Assembly (NCBI RefSeq): GCF_030283205.1 | Contig: NZ_JASNWF010000008.1 | Coordinates: forward strand, 186,001 to 250,000 | Length of the DNA: 64,000 nt | Source: Actinomadura opuntiae | GTDB lineage: Bacteria; Actinomycetota; Actinomycetes; Streptosporangiales; Streptosporangiaceae | Direction: 5' to 3' | Shown here: in pieces, positions 1-7,479 of the stretch | Layout of the letters: the number at the start of each line of letters is the position of its first letter | Position numbering within the stretch: position 1 is the stretch's first letter | Program-made: the position numbers and the translations under genes | The notes under the pieces: model-generated | Database searches by the model: none | The model's input: the letters and a program-made list of their open reading frames with translations, nothing else | What the model was told of the DNA's origin: nothing

Positions 1-693
1 GTGGCGGTCATCACCATCGACCGCCCGCAGGCCCGCAACGCCATCGCCCCGGCCACCATGGACCAGCTGGACAAGGCCCTCGACGCGGCGGAGGGCGCCG
101 ACGCGCTGGTGGTCCGCGGCGGCGGCGACCGGGCGTTCGTCTCGGGCGGCGACCTGAAGGAGCTCGCCGCCATCCGCACCGAGGACGAGGCGGTCGCGAT
201 GGCCCTGCGGATGCGCGGCGTCTGCGACCGGATCGCGGCCTTCCCCGCCCCGGTGATCGCCGCGCTGAACGGGCACGCGCTGGGCGGCGGCGCCGAGGTG
301 GCGGTGGCCGCCGACATCCGGGTGGCCGCCGATGACATCAGGATCGGCTTCACCCAGTCGACGCTGGCGATCATGCCGGCGTGGGGCGGTGCGGAGCGGC
401 TCGCGGCGCTCGTCGGCCGGGGCCGGGCGCTGCTGCTCGCGGGCGCGGGCACCGTGCTCGGCGCGGCGGAGGCCGAGCGGCTCGGGCTGGTGGACCTGGT
501 GCTGCCGCGCTCCTGCTTCGAGGAGGGCTGGCGGTCGCTGGCCGCCTCGCTCGCCACCGGCGCGGCGCGGGAGATCAAGCGCGTCGTCGCGGGCGGGCCG
601 ACGGCGGACGAGGCCGCCCGCGCCTTCGCCCGGCTGTGGGTGGCGGACGAGCACTGGGAGGCGGCGGAGAGGGCGATGAACCGTGCGCGATGA
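1..693 (+). CDS. Enoyl-CoA hydratase/isomerase family protein, 5' end probably cut off
   Basis: A crotonase-fold protein expected to hydrate or isomerise an enoyl-CoA thioester. The frame is open from base 1 and opens directly with the first core strand (VAVITIDRP). Crotonases usually carry 8-15 residues before this, so the GTG at base 1 may be an internal Val and the true start may lie upstream. Oxyanion-hole segments are visible: SGGDL at residues 48-52 and NGHALGGGAE at 90-99. The first catalytic Glu of hydratases is kept (E99), but the position of the second carries Thr (T121, in FTQSTL). The activity may therefore be isomerase-like or weakened. It overlaps the next gene by 11 nt, which suggests translational coupling. 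Family assignment is secure; substrate is not. Confidence 0.85.
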   Translation: MAVITIDRPQARNAIAPATMDQLDKALDAAEGADALVVRGGGDRAFVSGGDLKELAAIRTEDEAVAMALRMRGVCDRIAAFPAPVIAALNGHALGGGAEVAVAADIRVAADDIRIGFTQSTLAIMPAWGGAERLAALVGRGRALLLAGAGTVLGAAEAERLGLVDLVLPRSCFEEGWRSLAASLATGAAREIKRVVAGGPTADEAARAFARLWVADEHWEAAERAMNRAR

Positions 694-1414
694 CGTGTGG
701 CTGACCGAGAGCCCGGTGGGGCTCATCGTGCGTCCGGCTCGCCCCGCCGAGACGACCGTCCTGTACCTGGCCGGCGACGGCGACCCGCACGCGACGCCGG
801 AGCCGGTCCTCGACCTGGCCGGGCACCTCGCGGTCCGGACGGCGTCCACCGTCGTCTGCGGCCGGTACGGGGCGTCGTTCGCCACCGCGCTGGACGACGT
901 CGGCGCGGCCTACGACCACTGCCGGGCGTCGGGGCCGACGGTGGTCGCGGGCGAGCGGCTCGGCGCCGGGCTGGCCGCGGCGCTGCTGCTGCGGCTGCGC
1001 GACCTCGGCGCCGAGCCGCCGCAGTGCGCGGTGCTGGTGTCGGCGCTGCTCGACCTGACGCTGGAGGCGCCGAGCCTGCGGCTCAACGCGAGCGCCGATC
1101 CCGCGTTCGACATCGCCCGGCTGCGGCGGCGCGTCGAGCGCTACGCCGCCGGAGCGGACCCGGCCGACCCGCTGCTCAGTCCCCTGTACGGCAACCTGCA
1201 CGGGCTGCCGCCCGTCAAGCTCCTGGCGGCCGGGCCGGATCCGCTGCTGGACGACTCGCTGGCGTTCGCCGCCCGCGCCGCCCGTTCCGGCGTCACCGTG
1301 GACCTTCGCGTCCTGCAGGACCGGTCGCTGCTGCGTCCCGAGACCGTCACGGCCATCGCCGGCTTCGCCGCCGAGTGGTCGCGCGCGAACGGTTCGCCCG
1401 TTCCCTCCCGCTGA
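683..1414 (+). CDS. Alpha/beta-hydrolase (hormone-sensitive-lipase-like) pseudoenzyme
   Basis: The C-terminal half is clearly of the bacterial hormone-sensitive-lipase type: SPLYGNLHGLPPVKLLAAG, then DPLLDD around D186, then ARAARSGVTVDLRV. The catalytic apparatus is broken, however. The HGGG oxyanion motif is replaced by AGDGD near residue 30. The GDSAGG nucleophile elbow reads GERLGAG at 90-96, with Arg92 where Ser should be. No His follows the last strand, where LQDRSLL stands instead of a GMxHxF-like motif. At 243 aa it is also shorter than the usual 300 or so. GTG start within the end of the upstream hydratase gene (11 nt overlap). It may be a binding or scaffold protein, or a decaying gene with an intact frame. 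The fold is fairly sure, loss of hydrolysis is inferred. Confidence 0.7.
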   Translation: MRDDVWLTESPVGLIVRPARPAETTVLYLAGDGDPHATPEPVLDLAGHLAVRTASTVVCGRYGASFATALDDVGAAYDHCRASGPTVVAGERLGAGLAAALLLRLRDLGAEPPQCAVLVSALLDLTLEAPSLRLNASADPAFDIARLRRRVERYAAGADPADPLLSPLYGNLHGLPPVKLLAAGPDPLLDDSLAFAARAARSGVTVDLRVLQDRSLLRPETVTAIAGFAAEWSRANGSPVPSR

Positions 1415-1456
1415 CGTCAGACTCCGGCCGGGCCGGCCACGCGCCGCGGATGGGGT

Positions 1457-2662
1457 TCAGGTGACGGCGCCCGCAGCCTTGAGGGCGATGATGCGGTCCC
1501 AGTCCAGCCCGAGTTCGGTGAGGATCTCCTCGGTCTGCGCGGCGAACTCGGGCGCCGGGCCGAGCTCGGGCTCGGCGACGTCGAACTGCACGGGGCTGGC
1601 GACCAGGTCCAGGTCGCCGGCCCGGACGACGTAGCCGTTGGCGCGGGCCTGCGGGTCGTTGCCGGCCTGCAGCGAGTCCTGCACCGGCGCCCACGGCCCG
1701 GCGAGGGTGGCGAACCGGTCGGTCCACTCCGCCAGGGTCCGGGCGGCGATGGCCTCGCGGAGGATGTCCACGGCCTGCGCGGTGTTGGCGGCGATCCGCT
1801 CGGCGTCCGCGAAGCGCGGGTCGTCGGCCAGCTCCGGCCGCCCGATGTGGCGGCACACGTCCGGCCAGAACTTGCCGGGCTGCAGCATGACGAACGCCAG
1901 ATGGCGGCCATCGGACGTGGCGTAGAGGCCGGACAGCGGGTTGGTCGGCGAGCCGTGCGCGCCCGCCGGCGGCGGCACCAGCGGCTCGCCGGCGTGCAGC
2001 GACAGCGCGATCCCGTGCCCCATGGCCCACAGGCCGCTGCCGAACAGCGACACGTCGACGACCGACGGCTCGCCGGTGCGCTCGCGCCGGAACAGCGCCG
2101 CCGCGATCCCGCCGGCCAGGTTCGTGCCGGAGATCGTGTCGCCGTAGGCGGGGCCGGGCGGGCTGATCATCCCCTCCGTCCCGGCGGGCGTGAGGCTGGC
2201 GGCGGTGCCGCCGCGCGCCCAGAAGGCCGTCATGTCGTAGCCGCCCTTGCCGGCCTCCCGGCCGCGCGGCCCGAGCGCGCTGCCCCGCGCGTAGACGATC
2301 GCCGGGTTGACGGCGCGGACGTCGTCGACGTCGATCCCGAACTTGGTGCGCGCGCCGGGGAGGAAGCTGGTCAGGAACACGTCCGAGCGGCGGATCAGCC
2401 CGTCGAGGACCTCCCGGCCCTCGGCCACGGTCAGGTCGAGCCCGAGGGAGCGCTTGCCGCGGTTGGCGTGCTCGATGTTGGGGTTGGGGTCGCCCTCGAC
2501 GCGGATCGTGCCGATCTGCCGCAGCCCGCGCTGCGGGTCGCCGGTGACCGCGTGCTCCACCTTGACCACGTCGGCGCCCCAGTCGGCCAGCACGGCGCCC
2601 GCCGAGGGGACGAACCCGTACATCGCGACCTCCAGGACGCGGATCCCCTCCAGCGGCCTCAC
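1457..2662 (-). CDS. Family III CoA-transferase (CaiB/BaiF)
   Basis: A 401-aa protein of the formyl-CoA transferase class, which moves CoA between carboxylic acids through an aspartyl-CoA anhydride. The N-terminal signature is typical (LEGIRVLEVAMYGFVPSAG, then ADWGADVVKVEH). The likely catalytic Asp is D175 in PAYGDTISG, and the family's GSPTNPLSGLYATSDGRHLAF-like segment follows. The start is a GTG without its own Shine-Dalgarno sequence. It overlaps, as gTGA, the stop of a very short upstream frame that does have one, so translation may be coupled. It is transcribed divergently from the SDR at 2956 and convergently to the pseudo-hydrolase. It could activate a pathway acid by recycling CoA from a downstream ester. 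Donor and acceptor are unknown. Confidence 0.88.
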   Translation of the reverse strand: MRPLEGIRVLEVAMYGFVPSAGAVLADWGADVVKVEHAVTGDPQRGLRQIGTIRVEGDPNPNIEHANRGKRSLGLDLTVAEGREVLDGLIRRSDVFLTSFLPGARTKFGIDVDDVRAVNPAIVYARGSALGPRGREAGKGGYDMTAFWARGGTAASLTPAGTEGMISPPGPAYGDTISGTNLAGGIAAALFRRERTGEPSVVDVSLFGSGLWAMGHGIALSLHAGEPLVPPPAGAHGSPTNPLSGLYATSDGRHLAFVMLQPGKFWPDVCRHIGRPELADDPRFADAERIAANTAQAVDILREAIAARTLAEWTDRFATLAGPWAPVQDSLQAGNDPQARANGYVVRAGDLDLVASPVQFDVAEPELGPAPEFAAQTEEILTELGLDWDRIIALKAAGAVT

Positions 2663-2694
2663 GCGGCCACCGCCGCGACGAATCCGGTCTCCAT
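2659..2694 (-). CDS. Possible 11-residue leader peptide ahead of the CoA-transferase
   Basis: ATG at 2694 lies 5 nt downstream of a perfect GGAGG (complement of 2700-2704) and encodes METGFVAAVAA. Its TGA overlaps the GTG start of the CoA-transferase, which lacks a ribosome site of its own. The same frame could begin earlier, at GTG 2730 (23 residues), and nearly all its third codon positions are G or C, as in real genes here. A coupling leader is the simplest reading; a remnant of a larger gene is the alternative. Confidence 0.35.
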   Translation of the reverse strand: METGFVAAVAA

Positions 2695-2779
2695 GAGCTC
2701 CTCCAACCCCGCGGCGTCCGTCGTGCGCACGGTGCCCGGCGGCGCGCCGCCACGTAAGGCACGTCTGGCTGGAAGTTAC

Positions 2780-2798
2780 ATTCTCAAATACGGAGAAT
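2780..2798. promoter_or_regulatory. Inverted repeat ATTCTC-N7-GAGAAT in a divergent promoter region
   Basis: Two perfect 6-nt arms lie in an AT-rich patch between the divergent CoA-transferase and SDR genes. The half-sites match those of the GAGAANNNNNTTCTC motif but in the opposite order. The position fits a repressor site for the leftward gene. Confidence 0.45.
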
Positions 2799-2860
2799 CA
2801 ACTCATCATTCGGGGACGGCGCAGGCGAACGGCGGCCGCGGGTCTTCCGGGCGGGCCGCG

Positions 2861-2881
2861 TATGAGAGTAATGTTCTCATA
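2861..2881. promoter_or_regulatory. Operator-like palindrome TATGAGA-N7-TCTCATA before the SDR operon
   Basis: Perfect 7-nt arms surround a 7-nt spacer, about 75 nt before the SDR start. The inner part (2864-2878, GAGAG-N5-TTCTC) differs by one base from the palindrome at 7459-7473 and 32467-32481. A degenerate third copy with an exact TTCTC arm lies at 2885-2899. It is a likely binding site for the TetR protein encoded at 6730-7413. Confidence 0.55.
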
Positions 2882-2955
2882 TCCGGAACGAAGGTTCTCT
2901 GGACCTGCGACCCGGAGCGGGCGGGCCGAGCGGCTCCAGACCGGAAGGACACTCG

Positions 2956-3816
2956 ATGGGACGTGTTGCGGGAAAGGTCGCGTTCATCACCGGCGCGGCC
3001 CGGGGCCAGGGCCGCAGCCACGCGGTGCGGCTGGCGGAGGAGGGCGCCGACATCATCGCGGTCGACCTCTGCCAGGACTACGGGACGGTCGGCTACCCCC
3101 TCGCCCGGCCGGACGACCTGAAGGAGACCGTCCGGCTCGTCGAGGAGCTGGGCCGGCGGATCGTGCCGGTGCAGGCCGACGTGCGCGAGGCCGCGCAGCT
3201 GCGCGAGGCGGTGGAACGCGGCATCGCCGAGCTCGGCCGGCTCGACATCGTCGTCGCGCAGGCCGGGGTGGCCGGGATGAAGGGGCAGCCGCCGCTGCAG
3301 GCGTGGAGCGACGTCGTCGACACCAACCTCGTGGGGACGATCAACGCGGTCCAGGCGGCGCTGCCGCACCTGCCCGAGGGCGGCTCCATCATCGCGACCG
3401 GGTCGACCGCCGCGCTGATGATCGTCGGCACCATCGACGAGCCGGGCAAGGACCCCGGCGGGCACGCCTACATGTACGCCAAGAAGGCGCTCTCGCAGTA
3501 CATCCACGAGCTGGCGAGGAACGTCGCGCCGCTGCGGATCCGGGCCAACGTCGTGCACCCCACCAACTGCAACACCGACATGCTGCAGAGCGAGCCGATG
3601 TACAGGTCGTTCCGGCCGGACCTGGAGCATCCGACCCGCGCGGACGCCGAGCCGGCGTTCAGCGTGCAGCAGGCGATGCCCGTCCCCTACGTCGAGCCGC
3701 GCGACATCAGCGACATGGTCCTGTTCCTGGCGTCGGACGAGTCCCGCTACGTCACGGGCATGCAGATGCGGGTCGACGCCGGCGGCTACCTCAAGTGGCA
3801 CGACTACAAGGTCTGA
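2956..3816 (+). CDS. Mycofactocin-type SDR family oxidoreductase
   Basis: A 286-aa short-chain dehydrogenase predicted to oxidise an alcohol. The Rossmann motif is TGAARGQG (residues 12-19), the catalytic Ser is S150, and the YxxxK pair is Y172/K176. The RGQGRSHAVRLAEEGADI opening, the insert at about 40-55, the late segment with SFRPDLEHPTR and the DESRYVTG ending are hallmarks of the mycofactocin-associated subfamily, in which NAD stays bound and a peptide-derived redox carrier takes the electrons. No mycofactocin synthesis gene lies in this window. A GAAGGA ribosome site precedes the ATG. It heads an operon with the ferredoxin (34 nt on) and the OB-fold-thiolase fusion, controlled from the palindromes at 2861-2899. 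The substrate may be a hydroxyl placed by a P450. Confidence 0.88.
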   Translation: MGRVAGKVAFITGAARGQGRSHAVRLAEEGADIIAVDLCQDYGTVGYPLARPDDLKETVRLVEELGRRIVPVQADVREAAQLREAVERGIAELGRLDIVVAQAGVAGMKGQPPLQAWSDVVDTNLVGTINAVQAALPHLPEGGSIIATGSTAALMIVGTIDEPGKDPGGHAYMYAKKALSQYIHELARNVAPLRIRANVVHPTNCNTDMLQSEPMYRSFRPDLEHPTRADAEPAFSVQQAMPVPYVEPRDISDMVLFLASDESRYVTGMQMRVDAGGYLKWHDYKV

Positions 3817-3850
3817 GCCCAAGGCCAGAGCCCTCAAAGGAGGAGACATC

Positions 3851-4042
3851 GTGAAGGTACAGGTGGACTCGGAGCGCTGCCAGGGGCACACGCTCTGCGC
3901 CATGCGGGCGCCCGACGTCTTCGAGCTCGACGACGTCGACGGCCACTCCTCGCCGGTCAGCGAGGAGGTCCCGGCCGACCAGGAGGGGAAGGTCCTGGAG
4001 GCCGTCCGGTCGTGCCCGGAGCGCGCGATCTCGGTGTCCTGA
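3851..4042 (+). CDS. [3Fe-4S] ferredoxin of the P450-partner type
   Basis: A 63-aa electron carrier. The ligands are C10, C16 and C55, with His13 in the place of the second cysteine (CQGHTLC), the usual pattern of single-cluster ferredoxins that serve actinobacterial P450s. The start is GTG after a strong AGGAGG. It sits in the SDR operon. The only P450 gene in the window is almost 60 kb away at 62466-63674, and no ferredoxin reductase gene is present, so the physiological partners are inferred. Confidence 0.92.
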   Translation: MKVQVDSERCQGHTLCAMRAPDVFELDDVDGHSSPVSEEVPADQEGKVLEAVRSCPERAISVS

Positions 4043-4083
4043 CCGGCCCGTTCCCAGCACAGCGAGGATGACTAGGAGGCCGT

Positions 4084-5754
4084 GTGGCCGGACCGTCGGG
4101 CCGCCCCCTGCCGTCGATCACCGATGAGAACGCCTTCTTCTGGACGTCCGGGGCGGACGGCCGGCTGCGCTTCCAGCAGTGCGAGGCGTGCGAGGCGCTG
4201 ATCCATCCGCCGCAGCCGGTGTGCCGGTACTGCCGGGGCACCCGGCTGCGGGTGCGGGCGGTCTCGGGCGCCGCCACGCTCATCGGCTTCACCGTCAACC
4301 ACCGGTTCGCGCTGCCCGGGCTGCCGCCGCCCTACGTCGTGGCGCAGGTGGCGATCGAGGAGGACCCCCGCGTCCGGCTGACGACCAACGCCGTCGAGTG
4401 CGATCCCGCCGACCTCGAGCTCGGCATGCGGATGGAGGTCGTCTTCGAGCAGGCCGAGGACGTGTGGCTGCCGCTGTTCCGCCCGGCGGCGGAGCAGGGC
4501 GAGCCGGCCGCGCCGCCGCGGGACGCGGTGGAGCCCGAGCGGATCGGGCGGCACGTCCGGCCGATGGTCGCGGCGGACAAGTTCGAGGACCGTGCCGCGA
4601 TCACCGGCATCGGCGCCTCGGAGATCGGGCGCCGCCTGATGGTCCCGCCGCTGTCGCTGACCGTGGCGGCGTGCGAGCGGGCCGTCGCGGACGCCGGCCT
4701 CACCCTCGACGACATCGACGGCCTGGCGACCTATCCGGGGGCCGGGGCCTTCGGCGGGTTCGCCGAGGGCGGGATCACCGCGCTGGAGTCGGCGCTGGGC
4801 ATCCGGCCGACCTGGTACAACGGCGGCGCGGAGACCTTCGGCCCCGGCGGCTCCCTGATCGCGGCGATGCTCGCGGTCGCGGGCGGCCTGGCCCGGCACG
4901 TGCTGTGCTTCCGCACGCTCTGGGAGGCCACGCACACCGAACTGATGCGGCAGGGGAAACTCGCCCCGCCTAGCGGCGGGCGGGTCTCCGGCGGCTCGGC
5001 CTGGATGCACCCCTTCGGTGCGGTCTCGGCGGCGCACACGCTCGCGCAGAACGCCCAGCGGCACTTCGCCCGGTACGGGACGACCCGCGAGACGCTCGGC
5101 TGGATCGCGCTGAACCAGCGGGCGAACGCCGCGCTGAACCCGGCGGCGATCTACCGCGACCCGATGACGATGGACGACTACCTCGGCGCCCGCCCGATCA
5201 CCACGCCGTTCGGGCTCTACGACTGCGACGTGCCCTGCGACGGCGCGATCGCGGTCATCGTGTCGGCGGCCGACGCCGCCCGCGACCTGCCCAAGCCGCC
5301 GGTTCGCGTGGAGGCCGTCGGGACGCAGATCGTCGAGCGGCTGGAGTGGGACCAGAGCACCCTGACCCACGAACCGCAGGTCCTCGGGCAGGCCGCGCAC
5401 CTGTGGACCCGCACGTCGCTGCGGCCCTCCGACGTCGACGTGGCGCTGCTCTACGACGGCTTCACCATCAACTGCCTGTCGTGGATCGAGGCGCTGGGCT
5501 TCTGCGGCATCGGCGAGGCCAAGGACTTCCTCGACGGCGGCAAGAACATCGCCCGCGACGGCCTGCTGCCGCTCAACACCCACGGCGGGCAGCTCTCGCA
5601 CGGACGCACCCACGGCATGGGCCTCGTCCACGAGGCCGTCGTGCAGCTGCGCGGCGAGGCCGGGGAACGGCAGGTGCCGGACGCCCGCGTCGCGGTGGTG
5701 AGCAGCGGCGGCCTCACGCCGAGCGGAGCCATCCTGCTGCGGTCGGACGCGTGA
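4084..5754 (+). CDS. Fused zinc-ribbon/OB-fold (DUF35) and thiolase-like (Ltp) protein
   Basis: A 556-aa two-domain protein. Residues about 18-135 are a DUF35 module with a zinc ribbon (C33, C36, C47, C50) and an OB-fold. Residues 170-556 are a thiolase-fold, SCP-x/lipid-transfer-like domain ending in NTHGGQLSHGRTHGMG. The nucleophilic Cys of true thiolases is absent: the segment reads NGGAETFGPGG with Ala249. In steroid side-chain degradation such Cys-less Ltp proteins act as retro-aldolases and need a DUF35 partner, so an aldol-type cleavage of a hydroxyacyl-CoA is the best guess. The start is GTG at 4084, 4 nt after AGGAGG. An unfused DUF35/thiolase-like pair exists at 22033-23614. The next gene overlaps by 4 nt. 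Confidence 0.82.
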   Translation: MAGPSGRPLPSITDENAFFWTSGADGRLRFQQCEACEALIHPPQPVCRYCRGTRLRVRAVSGAATLIGFTVNHRFALPGLPPPYVVAQVAIEEDPRVRLTTNAVECDPADLELGMRMEVVFEQAEDVWLPLFRPAAEQGEPAAPPRDAVEPERIGRHVRPMVAADKFEDRAAITGIGASEIGRRLMVPPLSLTVAACERAVADAGLTLDDIDGLATYPGAGAFGGFAEGGITALESALGIRPTWYNGGAETFGPGGSLIAAMLAVAGGLARHVLCFRTLWEATHTELMRQGKLAPPSGGRVSGGSAWMHPFGAVSAAHTLAQNAQRHFARYGTTRETLGWIALNQRANAALNPAAIYRDPMTMDDYLGARPITTPFGLYDCDVPCDGAIAVIVSAADAARDLPKPPVRVEAVGTQIVERLEWDQSTLTHEPQVLGQAAHLWTRTSLRPSDVDVALLYDGFTINCLSWIEALGFCGIGEAKDFLDGGKNIARDGLLPLNTHGGQLSHGRTHGMGLVHEAVVQLRGEAGERQVPDARVAVVSSGGLTPSGAILLRSDA

Positions 5755-6695
5755 CGGCCGCCGCCGGTCCCGCACCGTCCCGCCTGGTCGCCGACGTCGG
5801 CGGCGTCGCGATGTCGGCGCTGCTGGCGGAGGCCCCCCGGCCCCGCGCCGTGGTCGTGGCGCTGCACGGCGGCGCGACGACCTCGGTGTACTTCGACGCG
5901 CCGAACCGGCCGCGGCTGTCCCTGGTGCGGACCGGGGCGGCGCTCGGCTTCACCGTCCTCGCCCTGGACCGTCCGGGCTACGGCGCGTCGGCGGCCCGCG
6001 CGGACCGGATGGCGACGGCCGGGGAGCGCGTCGACCTGGCGTACGCGGCGGTGGACCGGTTGCTGGCGTCGCGCCCGCGCGGCGCGGGCGTCGTCCTGGT
6101 GGGGCACTCGCTGGGCTGCGAGCTGGCCGTCCGGATGGCGGCCGACGAGCGCGGCCGCGACCTGCTCGGGCTGGAGATCTCCGGGACCGGGCGGCACTAC
6201 CGGCCGTCCGCCGCGCGGATCCTGACGGGCCGGTTCCGGGACGGCGCCTCGCCGGCGTCCCGGGCGGGCGCGGTCCGCGACCTGGTGTGGGGCGGCGACG
6301 CCCTGTACCCCGAGCGCATCGCGAGCGAGGCGGGCGTCCTGGTGCCCGGTCCCCCGCACGAGGGCGGCGTCGCGCGGAGCTGGCCGCACGACTTCCCGGC
6401 GGTCGCCGCCCGGGTGCGCGTTCCGGTGCACTACACCCTCGCCGAGCACGAGGGCGTGTGGCGGTCCGGTCCCGCCGGCCTGGCCGACGTCACGGCCATG
6501 TTCACTGCCGCGCCGCGCGTCGCGGGCGAGGAGCAGGCGGGCGGCGGGCACAACCTGAGCCTGGGCCTGTCGGCGAGGGCGTACCACCTGCGGGTCCTGG
6601 CCTTCGCGGAGGAGTGCGTCCTGGCGCGCGAGCGAGCGGATCGCGAGCGGCCTTCGCAGCGGGCCCCCGTGCCGCGCGAGGAGACGCCAAGCTGA
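5751..6695 (+). CDS. Alpha/beta hydrolase
   Basis: A 314-aa serine hydrolase with a complete triad, unlike its neighbour at 683-1414. The oxyanion segment is ALHGGATT (38-44), the nucleophile S120 lies in GHSLG, a likely acid is E232 in TLAEHEGVW, and His267 lies in GGGHNLS. The DRPGYGAS strand is typical of the alpha/beta-hydrolase-6 type. The GTG start overlaps the stop of the OB-fold-thiolase gene (GTGA). It is therefore probably the last gene of the SDR operon and may hydrolyse an ester, lactone or thioester intermediate. No signal peptide is visible, so it acts in the cytoplasm. Confidence 0.85.
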   Translation: MTAAAGPAPSRLVADVGGVAMSALLAEAPRPRAVVVALHGGATTSVYFDAPNRPRLSLVRTGAALGFTVLALDRPGYGASAARADRMATAGERVDLAYAAVDRLLASRPRGAGVVLVGHSLGCELAVRMAADERGRDLLGLEISGTGRHYRPSAARILTGRFRDGASPASRAGAVRDLVWGGDALYPERIASEAGVLVPGPPHEGGVARSWPHDFPAVAARVRVPVHYTLAEHEGVWRSGPAGLADVTAMFTAAPRVAGEEQAGGGHNLSLGLSARAYHLRVLAFAEECVLARERADRERPSQRAPVPREETPS

Positions 6696-6709
6696 ACCGT
6701 CCGGCCGGA

Positions 6710-6728
6710 CGCCGCGACGGCCGCGGCG
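6710..6728. terminator. GC-rich hairpin between convergent genes
   Basis: Arms CGCCGCG and CGCGGCG with a 5-nt loop lie in the 34-nt gap between the convergent hydrolase and TetR genes. There is no T-run. Its position suggests a shared terminator; the evidence is modest. Confidence 0.4.
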
Positions 6729-6729
6729 C

Positions 6730-7413
6730 TCAGTCGGCGGCGTTCGGGGCGCGGGACGCGACGGCGGCGCCGGAGATGCCGTGGAAGCAGAAGTCCCAGA
6801 CCTCCCGCGAGGTGAAGGGCGCGGCGCGCCCCTCGACGGCGACGCCGTTGCCCTGGGCCGCGAACATGATCGTCTGCATCACGAGGGAGGCGCGGCGCCG
6901 CGGCCGGCCCGCGGGGATCGCGCCGGCCTCGGCGGCCTGCTCGATGAGCTCGGTGAACACCGCGAGCAGCGGAAGGTGCGCGGCCGCCACCTGGGCGGGG
7001 TGCCGGACGAGCAGCTGCTGCGCGAAGTCGCTGAACAGCGGGCGCCGCACGTCCGGTTTCGGACGGGACTGCTCGTAGAGCAGCTCGACGGCGCCCCGCA
7101 GGCGGCGCAGCGGATCGGCCTCGGCCACGGCGGCGTGCCTGATCTCCAGCGCCCCGCGGGCCAGCGCGTCCTCGAACAGCGCCAGCAGCAGCTCGTGCTT
7201 GCCGTCGAAGTGCTGGTAGAAGCTGCGCAGCGACTGCTGGGACCGGTCGACGACCTCCTGGACGGTGACGTCCGTCGTCCCCCTCTCGGCGATGAGCCCC
7301 TGCGCCGCGTCCAGGAAGCGCTGCACGCGCTGCTCGGCGCGGAGCTTGGCGGCTCGGGTGGAGCGCTCGACGGCCCGCCGGCGCCACGCCGGCTCATCGG
7401 AGACTTCGGTCAC
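6730..7413 (-). CDS. TetR/AcrR family transcriptional regulator
   Basis: A 227-aa repressor-type protein. The helix-turn-helix lies at about residues 49-70 (VTVQEVVDRSQQSLRSFYQHF) after a basic N-terminal extension; the rest is a helical ligand-binding domain of usual length. The start is GTG. It is divergent from the acyl-CoA ligase at 7480, and the only strong palindrome in the 66-nt gap is the perfect GAGAA-N5-TTCTC. Divergent TetR genes normally bind such a gap, so this is the best candidate for the regulator of the GAGAA/TTCTC sites at 2864, 7459 and 32467. The ligand is probably a CoA ester or acid of the pathway, which is inference. Confidence 0.9.
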   Translation of the reverse strand: MTEVSDEPAWRRRAVERSTRAAKLRAEQRVQRFLDAAQGLIAERGTTDVTVQEVVDRSQQSLRSFYQHFDGKHELLLALFEDALARGALEIRHAAVAEADPLRRLRGAVELLYEQSRPKPDVRRPLFSDFAQQLLVRHPAQVAAAHLPLLAVFTELIEQAAEAGAIPAGRPRRRASLVMQTIMFAAQGNGVAVEGRAAPFTSREVWDFCFHGISGAAVASRAPNAAD

Positions 7414-7458
7414 GCGCAGAACGATACTCCGCTGTCGAGACTCTTACTATCGATTCTT

Positions 7459-7473
7459 GAGAATGTTATTCTC
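7459..7473. promoter_or_regulatory. Perfect operator palindrome GAGAA-TGTTA-TTCTC
   Basis: It lies between the divergent TetR gene and the acyl-CoA ligase, 6 nt before the ligase ATG. A -10-like TACTAT at 7445-7450 is just upstream. A bound repressor would block both transcription and the start region. Confidence 0.6.
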
Positions 7474-7479
7474 TCGGCC

